Positions 1 through 8,695 are shown, counted from the stretch's first letter. The stretch: DNA of 64,000 nucleotides from CALVZT01 sp964368755 (GCA_964368755.1 CAYJCR010000001.1:163841-227840); one strand, 5' to 3'. A program made the numbers and translations. The notes: generated from the sequence alone by a model not told the origin.

Positions 1-336
1 AATTATCCTGCGTGCCTTGTTCCTCTTGCTAGAAGGAATGATGAAGATGATAGAAGAATAGATATGTTCCAAGTACTTGTTGCTGGTGATGAGATTTGCA
101 AAGCTTATTCTGAGCTTGTTGATCCTATCGTACAGAGAGAGGCTCTTGAAGAGCAAGCTAAAGCAAAGAAAGATGGCGACGATGAAGCAATGGATCTAGA
201 TGAAGATTTCTTACTTGCGATGGAGCATGGTATGCCACCAATCTCAGGACTTGGTATGGGTATCGATAGATTGATGGTATTGTTGACAAGTCAACCTTCC
301 ATTAGAGATGTAGTATTATTCCCAATGATGAAATAA
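1..336 (+). CDS. lysS: Lysyl-tRNA synthetase, C-terminal end (partial)
   Basis: Frame 1 is open from the first base to the stop at 334-336, giving the last 111 residues of a class II lysyl-tRNA synthetase, which charges tRNA-Lys in the cytoplasm. The visible part holds the motif 3 region (GLGMGIDRLMVLL, then IRDVVLFPMMK), typical of the C-terminus of LysRS, and the AYSELVDPIVQRE stretch of the catalytic core. The N-terminal OB domain and motifs 1 and 2 lie outside the window. degV follows after 15 nt with its own strong ribosome site, so the two are probably co-transcribed. The short segment between the two conserved blocks is acidic, as in many LysRS proteins. Confidence 0.94.
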   Translation, partial: NYPACLVPLARRNDEDDRRIDMFQVLVAGDEICKAYSELVDPIVQREALEEQAKAKKDGDDEAMDLDEDFLLAMEHGMPPISGLGMGIDRLMVLLTSQPSIRDVVLFPMMK

Positions 337-351
337 TAATTAGGAGGACAT

Positions 352-1218
352 ATGCCAGTAATATTCTGTGATAGCGCATGTGACTTGTGGCGTAAGCAAG
401 TAGAAGAATGGGGTGTTAAAGAGATTAACTTTCCATATATGCTTGATGGCGAAGAACAAAGTAAGTTGTTAGAGACCCCAGAGGACTTTGATGATTACTT
501 TGTTAAGCTCAAAAAAGGCTCTATGCCAGGTACTGCGAGTATCAATGCGCATATGTTCAAAGAGGCTTTTGAGCCGGTACTCAAATCTGGTCAAGATATA
601 TTGTACATACACTTATCTAGCGCTTTGACAGGGACTTTCAATTACCTTCCTGGTATTATTGGTGAACTTGAGACAGAGTATCCTGGTAGAAAAATATATA
701 CTGTTGACTCATTGCATGTTACTATGGGTATAGGTCTTCTTGTATATAGAGCAACGAAGATGCTTGCAAGTGGCAAGTCCTTGGTTGAGATAAAAGCTGA
801 GCTAGAAACTTTGAAGAATAAGATATCATGCTTCTTCGCAGTAGATGATTTGTTTTTCTTAAAAAGAGGCAGTAGACTTAGCACGGTTCAAGCAATCGGT
901 GGAACTCTACTTGGAGTCAAGCCAATACTCAAAGTCAGCGATAATGGTAAGATTGTAAGGGTTATTAATGTCAAAGGCAGGAAGAATGTTATCAAGAAAC
1001 TTGTATACTTTCTTGAGACTTTGGGCGAGAACGTTGCAGACTTTCCAATAGTCATTATGCATGCCAACAACCAAGAAGATGCACAAGAACTCAAAGATGA
1101 GGTAGTGAAGCTTGTCGGCAAAGATAGTAATGTATGGATTCAACCAGTTGGACCTATTATAGGTTGTCATTGTGGACCTGGTACTCTTGCAATTGTCTTC
1201 CGTTCTAGAGCAAAATAG
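352..1218 (+). CDS. DegV family fatty-acid-binding protein
   Basis: A 288-residue protein of the DegV family. Known members (FakB) bind a fatty acid and present it to the kinase FakA, though a kinase partner is not in this window. Family features are the N-terminal MPVIFCDSACDL stretch, where FakB proteins have a D-S-x-D-L motif, the PGTASI loop, the SSALTGTF ligand-pocket motif, and the C-terminal GCHCGPG loop, where most homologues have GxHtGPG. The start is set by AGGAGG seven bases before the ATG. Length matches the family (280-290). It sits directly behind lysS and ends at a strong hairpin terminator. Which lipid it binds cannot be told from the sequence. Confidence 0.93.
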   Translation: MPVIFCDSACDLWRKQVEEWGVKEINFPYMLDGEEQSKLLETPEDFDDYFVKLKKGSMPGTASINAHMFKEAFEPVLKSGQDILYIHLSSALTGTFNYLPGIIGELETEYPGRKIYTVDSLHVTMGIGLLVYRATKMLASGKSLVEIKAELETLKNKISCFFAVDDLFFLKRGSRLSTVQAIGGTLLGVKPILKVSDNGKIVRVINVKGRKNVIKKLVYFLETLGENVADFPIVIMHANNQEDAQELKDEVVKLVGKDSNVWIQPVGPIIGCHCGPGTLAIVFRSRAK

Positions 1219-1226
1219 TGTTTAAT

Positions 1227-1257
1227 AAAAGACACCTTTTTAATAGGTGTCTTTTTT
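1227..1257. terminator. Bidirectional terminator between degV and dinB
   Basis: An 11-bp perfect stem (AAAAGACACCT / AGGTGTCTTTT) with a 7-nt loop, flanked by an A run on the left and a T run on the right. It separates the convergent degV and dinB genes and can serve both. Confidence 0.88.
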
Positions 1258-2474
1258 TATTCATCATCATCTTCGCCCATATTGATAAGAGAAGTGTTGA
1301 GTAGGTTAGCACGTTTGAGTGATGCATAACCATACTTTTGTCTAATAGTATCAACGCTCTTGTCTTTGTTAATAATCTTCTCTTTGGAAATACTATCAAA
1401 TAGTGACATTTGATTAGATATATCTCCACATACGAGGTTGCTACATTTGATACGCAGAGCCCTTATCCTTCTACTTCCAGAGAAATCCCAATTGTGTATC
1501 AATAGTTCAATGGCTACCTTTGCTATTGCTTCTGCATTGTTGGTACTGCTAATGATTGTCTTAGATTTTTCGAAACTCGATAGATTGTTGTCTTTGATAG
1601 ATAATGATATTGTGTAACATTCAAGGCTCTTAGCACGCAATCTTGCAGAAGTAGATTCTGCTAGATAATAAAGAACTTGCTTGGCTTGTACGAGGGTTGA
1701 GATGTCTTCAATGGCTGTTGTACCATTGCCGACACTTTTGACCATATAATGCTCATCATACAAGGCTACTTGATCCTTTTCTTCGCCACGAGCAATCTCC
1801 CTTAGATACTTGCCGTTGACTCCAAAGCGTTGTACTAGGAGCTTCTCATCGGTATTGGCAAGATCCCCAATTGTATTGATATTAAGTTTCTGAAAATCTT
1901 GTATTCTATGTCTTCCTACGAACATAAGTGCTTCAACTGGGAGTGTCCATGCAACTGTCTTATAATTCTCTCTACTTATCACGCTAGTAGCATCAGGTTT
2001 TTTGAGATCGCTACCGAGTTTTGCGAACATTTTGCTGAATGATACGCCTACCGATATTGTAAGACCGGTCTCTTGTTTGACAGTCTCTCTGATAGTATCT
2101 GCAATAGTCTTGCCATCACCAAAGAGCCTTGTACTTGCAGTGACATCAAGCCAACATTCATCAAGACCAAATGGCTCTATACGATCAGTAAATCTATAAT
2201 AAATATCTTTAACTTTGCGAGAAATATACGCATATTGCTCGTGATGGGGAAGTACACATATGAGGTTGGGACATTTCTGCTTGGCTTTCCATATAACTTC
2301 GCCGGTCTGTATGCCAGCATTCTTAGCAATATAGTTCTTGGCAAGTATTATACCGGTACGCTTGGCTGGGTTGCCAGCCACAACAACAGGAAGCCCCCTG
2401 TATTCTGGGTGATTGATACACTCTACAGAGGCATAAAAGTTATTAAGATCACAATGAAGTATTGTTCTGTCCAT
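1257..2474 (-). CDS. dinB: DNA polymerase IV (Y-family translesion polymerase)
   Basis: A 405-residue Y-family polymerase that copies past damaged bases. Catalytic metal ligands are visible: Asp9 in HCDLNNFYAS and Asp106-Glu107 in FGLDECWLDV. The thumb, a helix-hairpin-helix region and the little-finger domain follow. QMSLFD at about 355-360 is a textbook beta-clamp-binding motif, followed by an acidic tail (GEDDDE). No ribosome site precedes the ATG. Instead a TATAAT ends 7 nt upstream, predicting a leaderless transcript, and a LexA box overlaps the -35, so SOS induction is expected. It is convergent with degV and divergent from ctsR. Confidence 0.96.
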   Translation of the reverse strand: MDRTILHCDLNNFYASVECINHPEYRGLPVVVAGNPAKRTGIILAKNYIAKNAGIQTGEVIWKAKQKCPNLICVLPHHEQYAYISRKVKDIYYRFTDRIEPFGLDECWLDVTASTRLFGDGKTIADTIRETVKQETGLTISVGVSFSKMFAKLGSDLKKPDATSVISRENYKTVAWTLPVEALMFVGRHRIQDFQKLNINTIGDLANTDEKLLVQRFGVNGKYLREIARGEEKDQVALYDEHYMVKSVGNGTTAIEDISTLVQAKQVLYYLAESTSARLRAKSLECYTISLSIKDNNLSSFEKSKTIISSTNNAEAIAKVAIELLIHNWDFSGSRRIRALRIKCSNLVCGDISNQMSLFDSISKEKIINKDKSVDTIRQKYGYASLKRANLLNTSLINMGEDDDE

Positions 2475-2481
2475 ATACAGT

Positions 2482-2521
2482 ATTATAACTCATAAAAACC
2501 GAGTTGTAAAACATATGTTCG
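2482..2521 (-). promoter_or_regulatory. dinB promoter with LexA (SOS) box
   Basis: Read on the minus strand, CGAACATATGTTTT (2521-2508) matches the Firmicutes SOS consensus CGAACRNRYGTTYG at 13 of 14 positions. It overlaps TTTACA (2510-2505), and a 17-nt spacer leads to TATAAT (2487-2482). The ATG at 2474 is 7 nt past the -10, at the expected transcription start. Confidence 0.85.
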
Positions 2522-2552
2522 ATATTGATAAAAATTATTTTTGCAAAATCTG

Positions 2553-2600
2553 TTGACAAATAAAAATCATATGAGTATACTAAGGTCAAAGAAAGTCAAA
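2553..2600 (+). promoter_or_regulatory. ctsR-clpC promoter with CtsR operator
   Basis: TTGACA (2553-2558), 17-nt spacer, TATACT (2576-2581), then GGTCAAAGAAAGTCAAA (2584-2600), which matches the CtsR heptad direct-repeat operator (RGTCAAANANRGTCAAA). The operator lies just downstream of the -10, so CtsR binding would block initiation. The operon is therefore expected to be autoregulated and heat-induced. Confidence 0.93.
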
Positions 2601-2630
2601 CATTACATTTTAGACGAAGGAGGGGTCGAT

Positions 2631-3080
2631 ATGCAGAATATTAGCGATATTATTGAAGAGTTCTTATTATCTACGATAGGGCAAGACGATATGCTCAATA
2701 TTTCGCGTAATGACCTTGCAGAATACTTCAATTGTGCACCGAGCCAGATAAACTATGTGCTTTCGACAAGATTTGGAACCGATAGGGGATTTATCATCGA
2801 GAGCCAGCGTGGTGGTGGTGGATACATCAAGTTGATGAGAGCCAAATATGATAATGATATAGAGGATCTTATTAACAATCAGATTAGCGATGAGATTAGT
2901 TACAAAAGTGCGTGTTTTTTGTTAGAGAACTTGCAGTCCAAAGGATATATTAGTGCAGAGCAATCGCAAGTGATATCGTACGCATTGAGTCCAAAAGCAT
3001 TGAGTTGCCCAATCAAGATAGAAGATAAAATGAGAAGTAATATTATGAAGAATGTGCTACTTAACATTCTTAGGAATTAG
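2631..3080 (+). CDS. ctsR: Class III heat-shock repressor CtsR
   Basis: A 149-residue transcriptional repressor of clp genes. The N-terminal winged helix contains the CAPSQINYVLSTRF and GFIIESQRGGGGYIKL segments; the glycine-rich wing (RGGGGYI) is the CtsR thermosensing loop. The C-terminal part is the dimerisation domain. The ATG at 2631 is chosen because GAAGGAGGGG lies just upstream and the longer reading frame would begin before the promoter. It is followed 11 nt later by clpC. The mcsA and mcsB genes that usually sit between ctsR and clpC are absent here. Confidence 0.95.
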   Translation: MQNISDIIEEFLLSTIGQDDMLNISRNDLAEYFNCAPSQINYVLSTRFGTDRGFIIESQRGGGGYIKLMRAKYDNDIEDLINNQISDEISYKSACFLLENLQSKGYISAEQSQVISYALSPKALSCPIKIEDKMRSNIMKNVLLNILRN

Positions 3081-3091
3081 GAGGATATAGT

Positions 3092-5539
3092 ATGGCAAAT
3101 TTTGAATTCGCAGATAGCGTCAAGAAGGTTATCAAGTATGCTGGAGATATAGCACTCAAGACTGGCAATCTTCAGATAGGCACAGAGCATCTGCTCTATG
3201 GTCTTACTTGTGTACAGACAAGTCTTGCATCTAAGATGCTCAAAGATGAAGGAGTAACCAAAGAGAAGCTCCTAGAACTTTTTAGTGATCAGATGAATAA
3301 TATTAGCATATTCACAAATGCAGTCGAACTCACTCCAAGTAGCAAGAATATCATCTACAACGCACAGAATATTGCAAGGCAGATTGGTCATAACTTTGTT
3401 AGTGCTGAGCATATATTGCTCGCTATGTTATATAGTGGTAGTAGTTATGCAACAAGAGTGTTGGAAGAGATATTTGAGATCAATATCGATGACTTCAGAG
3501 ATAGGCTTTTTGCTGAGATCAACAAGGGCATCAATGATGAGGGTGGCGAAGAACAGGCTGACAATGATGTGGAGAAAAGTAAGTTACCTCAAAAACTTCT
3601 TGATATGGGCTATGATGTTACTCTCAAAGCCCGCAATAAGAAGATGGACCCAATCATTGGCAGAGAGGCAGAGATAGAGCGTATCATAGAGATTCTCTGT
3701 CGTAAGACAAAGAATAACCCTATATTGATAGGAGAAGCAGGTGTTGGTAAGACAGCAGTGGTCGAAGGGCTTGCTCAAGCAATTGTTGCAGGAAGAGTAC
3801 CAGAGATGCTCAAAGACAAGACTATATATAGCCTTGATATTGGCTCACTTATGGCAGGTACCAAGTTCCGTGGCGAATTAGAACAAAGACTCAAAGAAGC
3901 TATCGAGACAATAATAGCTGACAAGAACATTATTGTATTCATTGATGAGATTCATACATTGGCGCAAGCAGGTAGCGAGAAGGGTGATGTCAACCCTGCC
4001 GATATGCTCAAGCCTTACTTAGCACGTGGAGAGTTGCAGACAATTGGAGCAACCACAACAGAAGAATATCGTAAGTTTATTGAGAAAGATAAGGCATTGG
4101 AGAGGAGATTCCAACCAATAATGGTCAATCCTCCTACTGTTGAGCAGACTATTGAGATACTTAAAGGTCTAAGAGATAGTTATGAAGCATTCCACAAAGT
4201 CAAGATCAAGGACGAGGCAATAGTAGCCGCCGCCACATTATCAGATAGATATATAATGGATAGGAGCTTACCAGACAAAGCTATCGATCTCATTGATGAG
4301 GCTAGTAGTAGAGCAAGAGTAAGTGGAAGTATTATTCCTGCTAGTATCAAAGAAAAGCAAGATAAGTTTGACGAACTTGAACGTAATCGCCAAGAAGCAA
4401 GTCTACAATATAATTATGAAAAAGCAGCGAAGTTCCATGCCGAAGCAACAAGGATTGTCGCAGAGATAGAAGAGGAACGAAAACGACTCAATTTAACCAA
4501 AAGCGAAGATAGTTCTTCAATCGGAGAACAAGAGATTGCTAGCGTTATATCCAAGTGGACAGGAATCCCAGTCACGAAGATAACTGAGAGCGAGAGAGAT
4601 AGATTGCTTAGACTAGAAGAAGTATTGCACAAACGTGTAATAGGACAAGACGAGGCAGTCACTGCAGTAGCGAAGGCAATCAGACGTAGTAGAGTTGGTC
4701 TCCAAGATGGCAAACGCCCAATAGGTTCGTTCTTATTCTTGGGTCAGACTGGTGTAGGTAAGACGGAGTTATGCAAAGCCTTGGCAGAAGCAATGTTTGA
4801 TAATGAGAATCTAATCATAAGACTAGATATGAGTGAGTATATGGAGAGTCATTCTGTTGCAAAACTCATTGGCTCACCTCCAGGATATGTTGGACATGAT
4901 GAAGGTGGTCAATTGACCGAACAAGTAAGGAGAAAGCCATACTCTGTAATACTCTTTGATGAGATAGAGAAGGCTCACCCAGATGTCTTCAACATACTAC
5001 TACAAGTCCTTGATGACGGACGTCTTACAGATAGTCAAGGTAGAGTAGTCAACTTCAAGAATACTATAATCATACTAACAAGTAACTGTGGTGTAAGTGA
5101 GTTGAGTGCGCGCAATTCTCTTGGATTCAGCAACGGAGGACTCAATAGCGAAAACCCTGACTATGAACAGATGAAAGATATCATTTTGAGTAGTGTTAAA
5201 AAGAAGTTCAAACCAGAGTTCCTTAACAGAATAGATGTTATAACTATCTTCCATAGCTTGACAAGTGAGCAACTCACAAAGATTGCAATGATAATGATCA
5301 ACAATCTCAATTCAAGACTCGTAAGCCAAGGCGTAAGTATCAAGATGACAGAGGATGCACTTGAATACATTGTGGACAAAGGCACAAGCCCTGAATACGG
5401 CGCTAGACCATTGAAGAGACTTATCCAACAAGAGATTGAAGATAAGATTGCAGAAGGTATGCTTGATGGTACCTTGGTTGATAAAAAGATAATAATAGAT
5501 GTCGAAAATAATCATCTTGTATTCAATTCTGACAATTAG
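3092..5539 (+). CDS. clpC: ATP-dependent Clp protease ATP-binding subunit ClpC
   Basis: An 815-residue Hsp100 unfoldase that feeds proteins to ClpP. Domains in order: Clp N-repeats (1-145), first AAA+ module with Walker A GEAGVGKT (about 214-221) and Walker B IVFIDEIHTL, a short middle coiled coil (about 410-480), second AAA+ module with Walker A GQTGVGKT (about 549-556), and a C-terminal D2-small domain. An LGF tripeptide in the second module (NSLGFSNGG) fits the ClpP-docking loop. Ribosome site TAGGAGGATATAGT precedes the ATG. It is co-transcribed with ctsR under the CtsR operator. Length is normal for ClpC. Confidence 0.96.
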   Translation: MANFEFADSVKKVIKYAGDIALKTGNLQIGTEHLLYGLTCVQTSLASKMLKDEGVTKEKLLELFSDQMNNISIFTNAVELTPSSKNIIYNAQNIARQIGHNFVSAEHILLAMLYSGSSYATRVLEEIFEINIDDFRDRLFAEINKGINDEGGEEQADNDVEKSKLPQKLLDMGYDVTLKARNKKMDPIIGREAEIERIIEILCRKTKNNPILIGEAGVGKTAVVEGLAQAIVAGRVPEMLKDKTIYSLDIGSLMAGTKFRGELEQRLKEAIETIIADKNIIVFIDEIHTLAQAGSEKGDVNPADMLKPYLARGELQTIGATTTEEYRKFIEKDKALERRFQPIMVNPPTVEQTIEILKGLRDSYEAFHKVKIKDEAIVAAATLSDRYIMDRSLPDKAIDLIDEASSRARVSGSIIPASIKEKQDKFDELERNRQEASLQYNYEKAAKFHAEATRIVAEIEEERKRLNLTKSEDSSSIGEQEIASVISKWTGIPVTKITESERDRLLRLEEVLHKRVIGQDEAVTAVAKAIRRSRVGLQDGKRPIGSFLFLGQTGVGKTELCKALAEAMFDNENLIIRLDMSEYMESHSVAKLIGSPPGYVGHDEGGQLTEQVRRKPYSVILFDEIEKAHPDVFNILLQVLDDGRLTDSQGRVVNFKNTIIILTSNCGVSELSARNSLGFSNGGLNSENPDYEQMKDIILSSVKKKFKPEFLNRIDVITIFHSLTSEQLTKIAMIMINNLNSRLVSQGVSIKMTEDALEYIVDKGTSPEYGARPLKRLIQQEIEDKIAEGMLDGTLVDKKIIIDVENNHLVFNSDN

Positions 5540-5550
5540 GGCAAAAAGGT

Positions 5551-5667
5551 TTGATTATACATCGCTATTTTGATATAATGAAAGTGGGCAAAGGAGTTCA
5601 ACCTTAGTTGTGATGGCCCAGAGAAGGGCATAGCACTCCTTGGTCTAATGAAATCATGGAGGGGAAT
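5551..5667 (+). promoter_or_regulatory. hpf promoter and structured leader
   Basis: TTGATT (5551-5556), 17-nt spacer and TATAAT (5574-5579) predict a start near 5586, giving a leader of about 80 nt. It can fold: AAGGAGT (5591-5597) pairs with ACTCCTT (5635-5641) and encloses a smaller GCCC/GGGC hairpin (5616-5629). The true ribosome site GGAGGGG lies after this structure. The upper arm contains an AAGGAGT that resembles a ribosome site. I recognise no known riboswitch class here. Confidence 0.55.
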
Positions 5668-6201
5668 ATGAAAATTGAAATTACATCAAAGAACTATGAC
5701 ATCAGTCAGAACCTAAAGGACATTATTGAGAAGAAAGTCAAGAAGCTTGACAAATACTTCACTGATACTGCTTCCGTCAAGGTCAACTGCAGGAAAGAAA
5801 ATAACCTCTGCAAACTCGAGCTTAATGTAAGAAGCAAAGGACTATTCTATCGTGCAGAAGTCACAGGCGACAACATGTATGAGAATATTGACTTGGCTCT
5901 ACCAAAGGTTGAGAAACAAATAGTCAAATATGGTGAGAAATTCACTCAGAGCTTTAGACGTGGGGCTCTCGCAAGCAAGGATTATCTATTCTTAGATGAG
6001 TTCAAAGAAGATAAGAAGAAGGATACTATTGTCAAACGTAAGACATATGAACTTGAGCCAATCTCAGTTGAAGATGCACAGATGTTCCTAGACAATATCG
6101 ACAATACATTCTATGTGTTCCTCAATCAAGAGACAAATATGGTCAATGTCATATATAAGAGACTTGATGGTGGATATGGCCTTATCGAGACAGTTTATTA
6201 G
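5668..6201 (+). CDS. hpf: Long-form ribosome hibernation promoting factor
   Basis: A 177-residue hibernation factor. The N-terminal S30AE fold (about 1-100) sits in the decoding centre of the 30S subunit. A linker follows, then the C-terminal dimerisation domain (about 122-177: PISVEDAQMFLDN ... DGGYGLIE), which joins two ribosomes into inactive 100S particles. The two-domain form is the usual Firmicutes type. The ATG at 5668 is preferred over 5656 because GGAGGGGAAT precedes it. It has its own promoter and structured leader and ends at a strong terminator, so it is a single-gene unit. Confidence 0.95.
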   Translation: MKIEITSKNYDISQNLKDIIEKKVKKLDKYFTDTASVKVNCRKENNLCKLELNVRSKGLFYRAEVTGDNMYENIDLALPKVEKQIVKYGEKFTQSFRRGALASKDYLFLDEFKEDKKKDTIVKRKTYELEPISVEDAQMFLDNIDNTFYVFLNQETNMVNVIYKRLDGGYGLIETVY

Positions 6202-6210
6202 AATAATATT

Positions 6211-6241
6211 AAGACAGGGTATAATAGCCTTGTCTTTTTTT
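6211..6241 (+). terminator. hpf terminator
   Basis: AAGACAGGG and CCTTGTCTT form a 9-bp stem with one G-U pair, followed by a long T run, just after the hpf stop. Confidence 0.85.
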
Positions 6242-6252
6242 TTGTGTCATTA

Positions 6253-6296
6253 GTTAAACAAAAAGAACAGTTGATACCAACTGTTCTTCTTTAACT
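6253..6296 (-). terminator. Terminator of the Kbl-like gene
   Basis: AAGAACAGTTG (6263-6273) and CAACTGTTCTT (6278-6288) form an 11-bp perfect stem with a 4-nt loop. Flanking GTTAAA and TTTAAC can extend it. Read on the minus strand it is followed by T-rich sequence just past the stop at 6304. Confidence 0.82.
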
Positions 6297-6303
6297 ATAA
6301 TTA

Positions 6304-7491
6304 TTACTTTGTAAGTAAGCCTAGGTCTTTCATTACTCCAGCGATGATATCTGTTGCTCTATCTATCTGTTCGTTGGTAAGAGTAGCCATATAACTTGTT
6401 CTTATAATTGATCCACCCTCTGGTGCTGCTGGGGCAACAACTGGGTTGACATATACGCCACGTTCAAATAGCATCATACAAGCACGGAATGTATTCTCAT
6501 CGGTATATGTATTGATCGGAATGATAGGCGCTTGGCTATCACGGATATCAACATGCTTAGCTTTGAGACATTTCCTTGCATAATCTGCTATCTCTTGAAG
6601 TCTACGTACTCTACTTGGGTCTTCTTCTAAGATATGTAGGGCAGTAAGAGCACATTGTGCACTTGCAGGGGTAATAGATGCACAGAAGATGAATGGACGA
6701 GATACGTGTCTAACATAATCTACTACATCTTTGCTTGCTGCCATATAACCACCAAGGCTTGCAAGACTCTTGGAGAATGTACCCATAACAATATCTACAT
6801 CTTTCTCAAGACCAAAATGCTCTGCAGTGCCTCTGCCATGAGCACCGAATACTCCGAAGCCATGTGCGTCGTCAACCAATATTCTCGCACCATATTTCTT
6901 AGCAAGTTTGACTATCTCAGGAAGTTTGCAAAGGTCTCCACCCATGCTAAATACACCATCAGTTGCGATAAGTATACCTTTGTCTTGTGGTATTGACTTA
7001 AGTTGTGCTTCTAGGTCTTGCATATCGCTATGATTGTATCTAAGCATTTTGGCGTAGCTTAACTTACAGCCATCATATATACTTGCATGGTTCTCTTTGT
7101 CGCATACGACATAGTCATTCCTTCCAGCAATAGCGCTGATGATACCCAAGTTGGATTGGAATCCAGTACTGAATGTCATAACTGCTTCTTTATGAAGGAA
7201 GCTTGCCAATTCTTTCTCAAGTTGTACATGAAGGTCAAGTGTTCCATTAAGAAATCTAGATCCAGAGCATCCACTACCATATTTTTGCAAAGCTTTAACG
7301 CCTTCTTCTATAATACGTGGATGAGAAGTAAGTCCAAGATAGTTGTTGGAGCCTAGCATTATCTCAGAAGTGCCATCCATAACAACCTCTGTGTCTTGTT
7401 TTGTGTTAAGAGTATGAAAGTATGGATACAATCCTGCTGCTTTGATATCTTTGACAACTGTATAATCGTTACATTTCTTAAAAATGTCCAT
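6304..7491 (-). CDS. Kbl/BioF-type alpha-oxoamine synthase (glycine C-acetyltransferase-like)
   Basis: A 395-residue PLP-dependent enzyme of the alpha-oxoamine synthase family, which condenses an amino acid with an acyl-CoA. Visible are the N-terminal substrate region (SNNYLGLTSHPR), the cofactor-stacking FSTGFQSNLG loop, the VDDAHGFG aspartate, and the Schiff-base lysine in MGTFSKSLASLGG. Closest members are glycine C-acetyltransferase (Kbl) and 8-amino-7-oxononanoate synthase (BioF). No threonine dehydrogenase or biotin gene is nearby to decide between them. The ATG at 7491 follows GGAGGACACA; the in-frame TTG further out overlaps that site. It is a single-gene unit with its own terminator. 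Confidence 0.88.
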   Translation of the reverse strand: MDIFKKCNDYTVVKDIKAAGLYPYFHTLNTKQDTEVVMDGTSEIMLGSNNYLGLTSHPRIIEEGVKALQKYGSGCSGSRFLNGTLDLHVQLEKELASFLHKEAVMTFSTGFQSNLGIISAIAGRNDYVVCDKENHASIYDGCKLSYAKMLRYNHSDMQDLEAQLKSIPQDKGILIATDGVFSMGGDLCKLPEIVKLAKKYGARILVDDAHGFGVFGAHGRGTAEHFGLEKDVDIVMGTFSKSLASLGGYMAASKDVVDYVRHVSRPFIFCASITPASAQCALTALHILEEDPSRVRRLQEIADYARKCLKAKHVDIRDSQAPIIPINTYTDENTFRACMMLFERGVYVNPVVAPAAPEGGSIIRTSYMATLTNEQIDRATDIIAGVMKDLGLLTK

Positions 7492-7671
7492 TGTGTCCTC
7501 CAAATTATTATTAAAATTGTAGTTTATTAAAAAATTACATTACAAATATACCATAATAAAAAAAATAAGTCATTAAAATGTGGCTTATATGCTTTTGTTT
7601 TTTTTCAAAAAAGTGTAAGATAATAATATATCAATACTGGCAAGGGATACTTTGCCATCATAGGAGAACGT

Positions 7672-8343
7672 ATGATTGTATTTAAGAATGTGTATCTCAA
7701 GTACACCAAAGAATACTATGCGCTATTCGATATCAGCTTCGAGATAGAGAAAGGTGAGACAGTTGCTTTGCTTGGTGAGAAAGATAGTGGCAAGAGCAGC
7801 ATACTTAGACTTATAGCAGGGCTTGAGCCTGTGACAAAGGGTGAGATATATGTTAAGGATATCCCTATTAAGAAAGTAGATTATAGAACAGACTTGTCAT
7901 TGGGTTATATACCATACAAAGGTAACTTCTTGAACAAGAAGACTGTATATGATAATCTTAAGTATGTGCTTAAGATACGCAAAGTCAATGCTGCAGAACA
8001 AGAGTCACTTATCAATCAAGTGCTTATCGACCTCAAGCTTGAAGGATTGAGAGATACGGTTATTAACAAGTTGAGTTTGTATGAGAAGTATCTTGTATCT
8101 ATTGCAAGATTATCTTTGAGAAAACTTGATGTTGTAATGATAGACAATATTTTTGAAGAGTTGGCTCCAGCCGAGAGCAAGAAGATTGTATCACTACTTA
8201 AGAAGTATTTTGGCAAAACAACATTTATTGTCGCAACCAAAAGTCGAGATATCGCTAATAGCTTAGCAAAAAGAATCATCAACCTAGAGTTTGGTGCTAT
8301 AACAAAAGAGGAAGATAATGGGAAGAAAAAAGTTAGTTTGTGA
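7672..8343 (+). CDS. ABC-type ATPase with degenerate signature motif
   Basis: A 223-residue protein with the fold of an ABC transporter nucleotide-binding domain. Walker A is intact (GEKDSGKS, 35-42). The signature motif is LSLYEK instead of LSGGQ (about 134-139), and the Walker B end reads VVMIDN, lacking the catalytic glutamate. Hydrolysis may be weak or lost. No permease gene adjoins it. Instead its last 26 bases overlap a gene for a PucR-type helix-turn-helix protein, suggesting translational coupling and perhaps a joint sensing or regulatory role. AGGAGAACGT precedes the ATG. Function is not known. Confidence 0.82.
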   Translation: MIVFKNVYLKYTKEYYALFDISFEIEKGETVALLGEKDSGKSSILRLIAGLEPVTKGEIYVKDIPIKKVDYRTDLSLGYIPYKGNFLNKKTVYDNLKYVLKIRKVNAAEQESLINQVLIDLKLEGLRDTVINKLSLYEKYLVSIARLSLRKLDVVMIDNIFEELAPAESKKIVSLLKKYFGKTTFIVATKSRDIANSLAKRIINLEFGAITKEEDNGKKKVSL

Positions 8344-8695
8344 TCTTAATTTTGATGAAGAAAAGACTCTTAAAGAGAAGATTGTGTCAATGTTCAATAC
8401 CCCAAATCTTATCAATTGCTTCAATGATGAACACTATCTTCCATATAGTGAAGTATTTGAGCATCCCAACGTTAAGATGTTCTTCAAAGATGAAGAGTTG
8501 CTAGATACTATCAAATGTTTTTTTGATAATGACCTCAATATCACCAAGACTTCTCAGAAGTTATTCCTTCATAGGAATACGCTTGCTTATAGGATTGACA
8601 AGATCAAGAAACTTTTGGGTATTGATATCAACAACTTCTCTGATGCAATATTGCTCAGCAACTTTATTTATATCAACGAAGTAGTTAATAGTTAG
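8318..8695 (+). CDS. Small PucR/CdaR-type helix-turn-helix protein
   Basis: A 125-residue protein. Its second half (about 65-115) is the HTH_30 domain found at the C-terminus of PucR, CdaR and sugar-diacid regulators: LNITKTSQKLFLHRNTLAYRIDKIKKLLG contains the typical LHRNTLxYRI recognition core. The sensory domain usually found upstream of this HTH is missing. The first 60 residues show no domain I recognise. It overlaps the degenerate ABC ATPase gene by 26 bases, so that ATPase may be its signal-input partner (inference). Its stop overlaps the convergent gene's stop by four bases. Confidence 0.8.
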   Translation: MGRKKLVCDLNFDEEKTLKEKIVSMFNTPNLINCFNDEHYLPYSEVFEHPNVKMFFKDEELLDTIKCFFDNDLNITKTSQKLFLHRNTLAYRIDKIKKLLGIDINNFSDAILLSNFIYINEVVNS

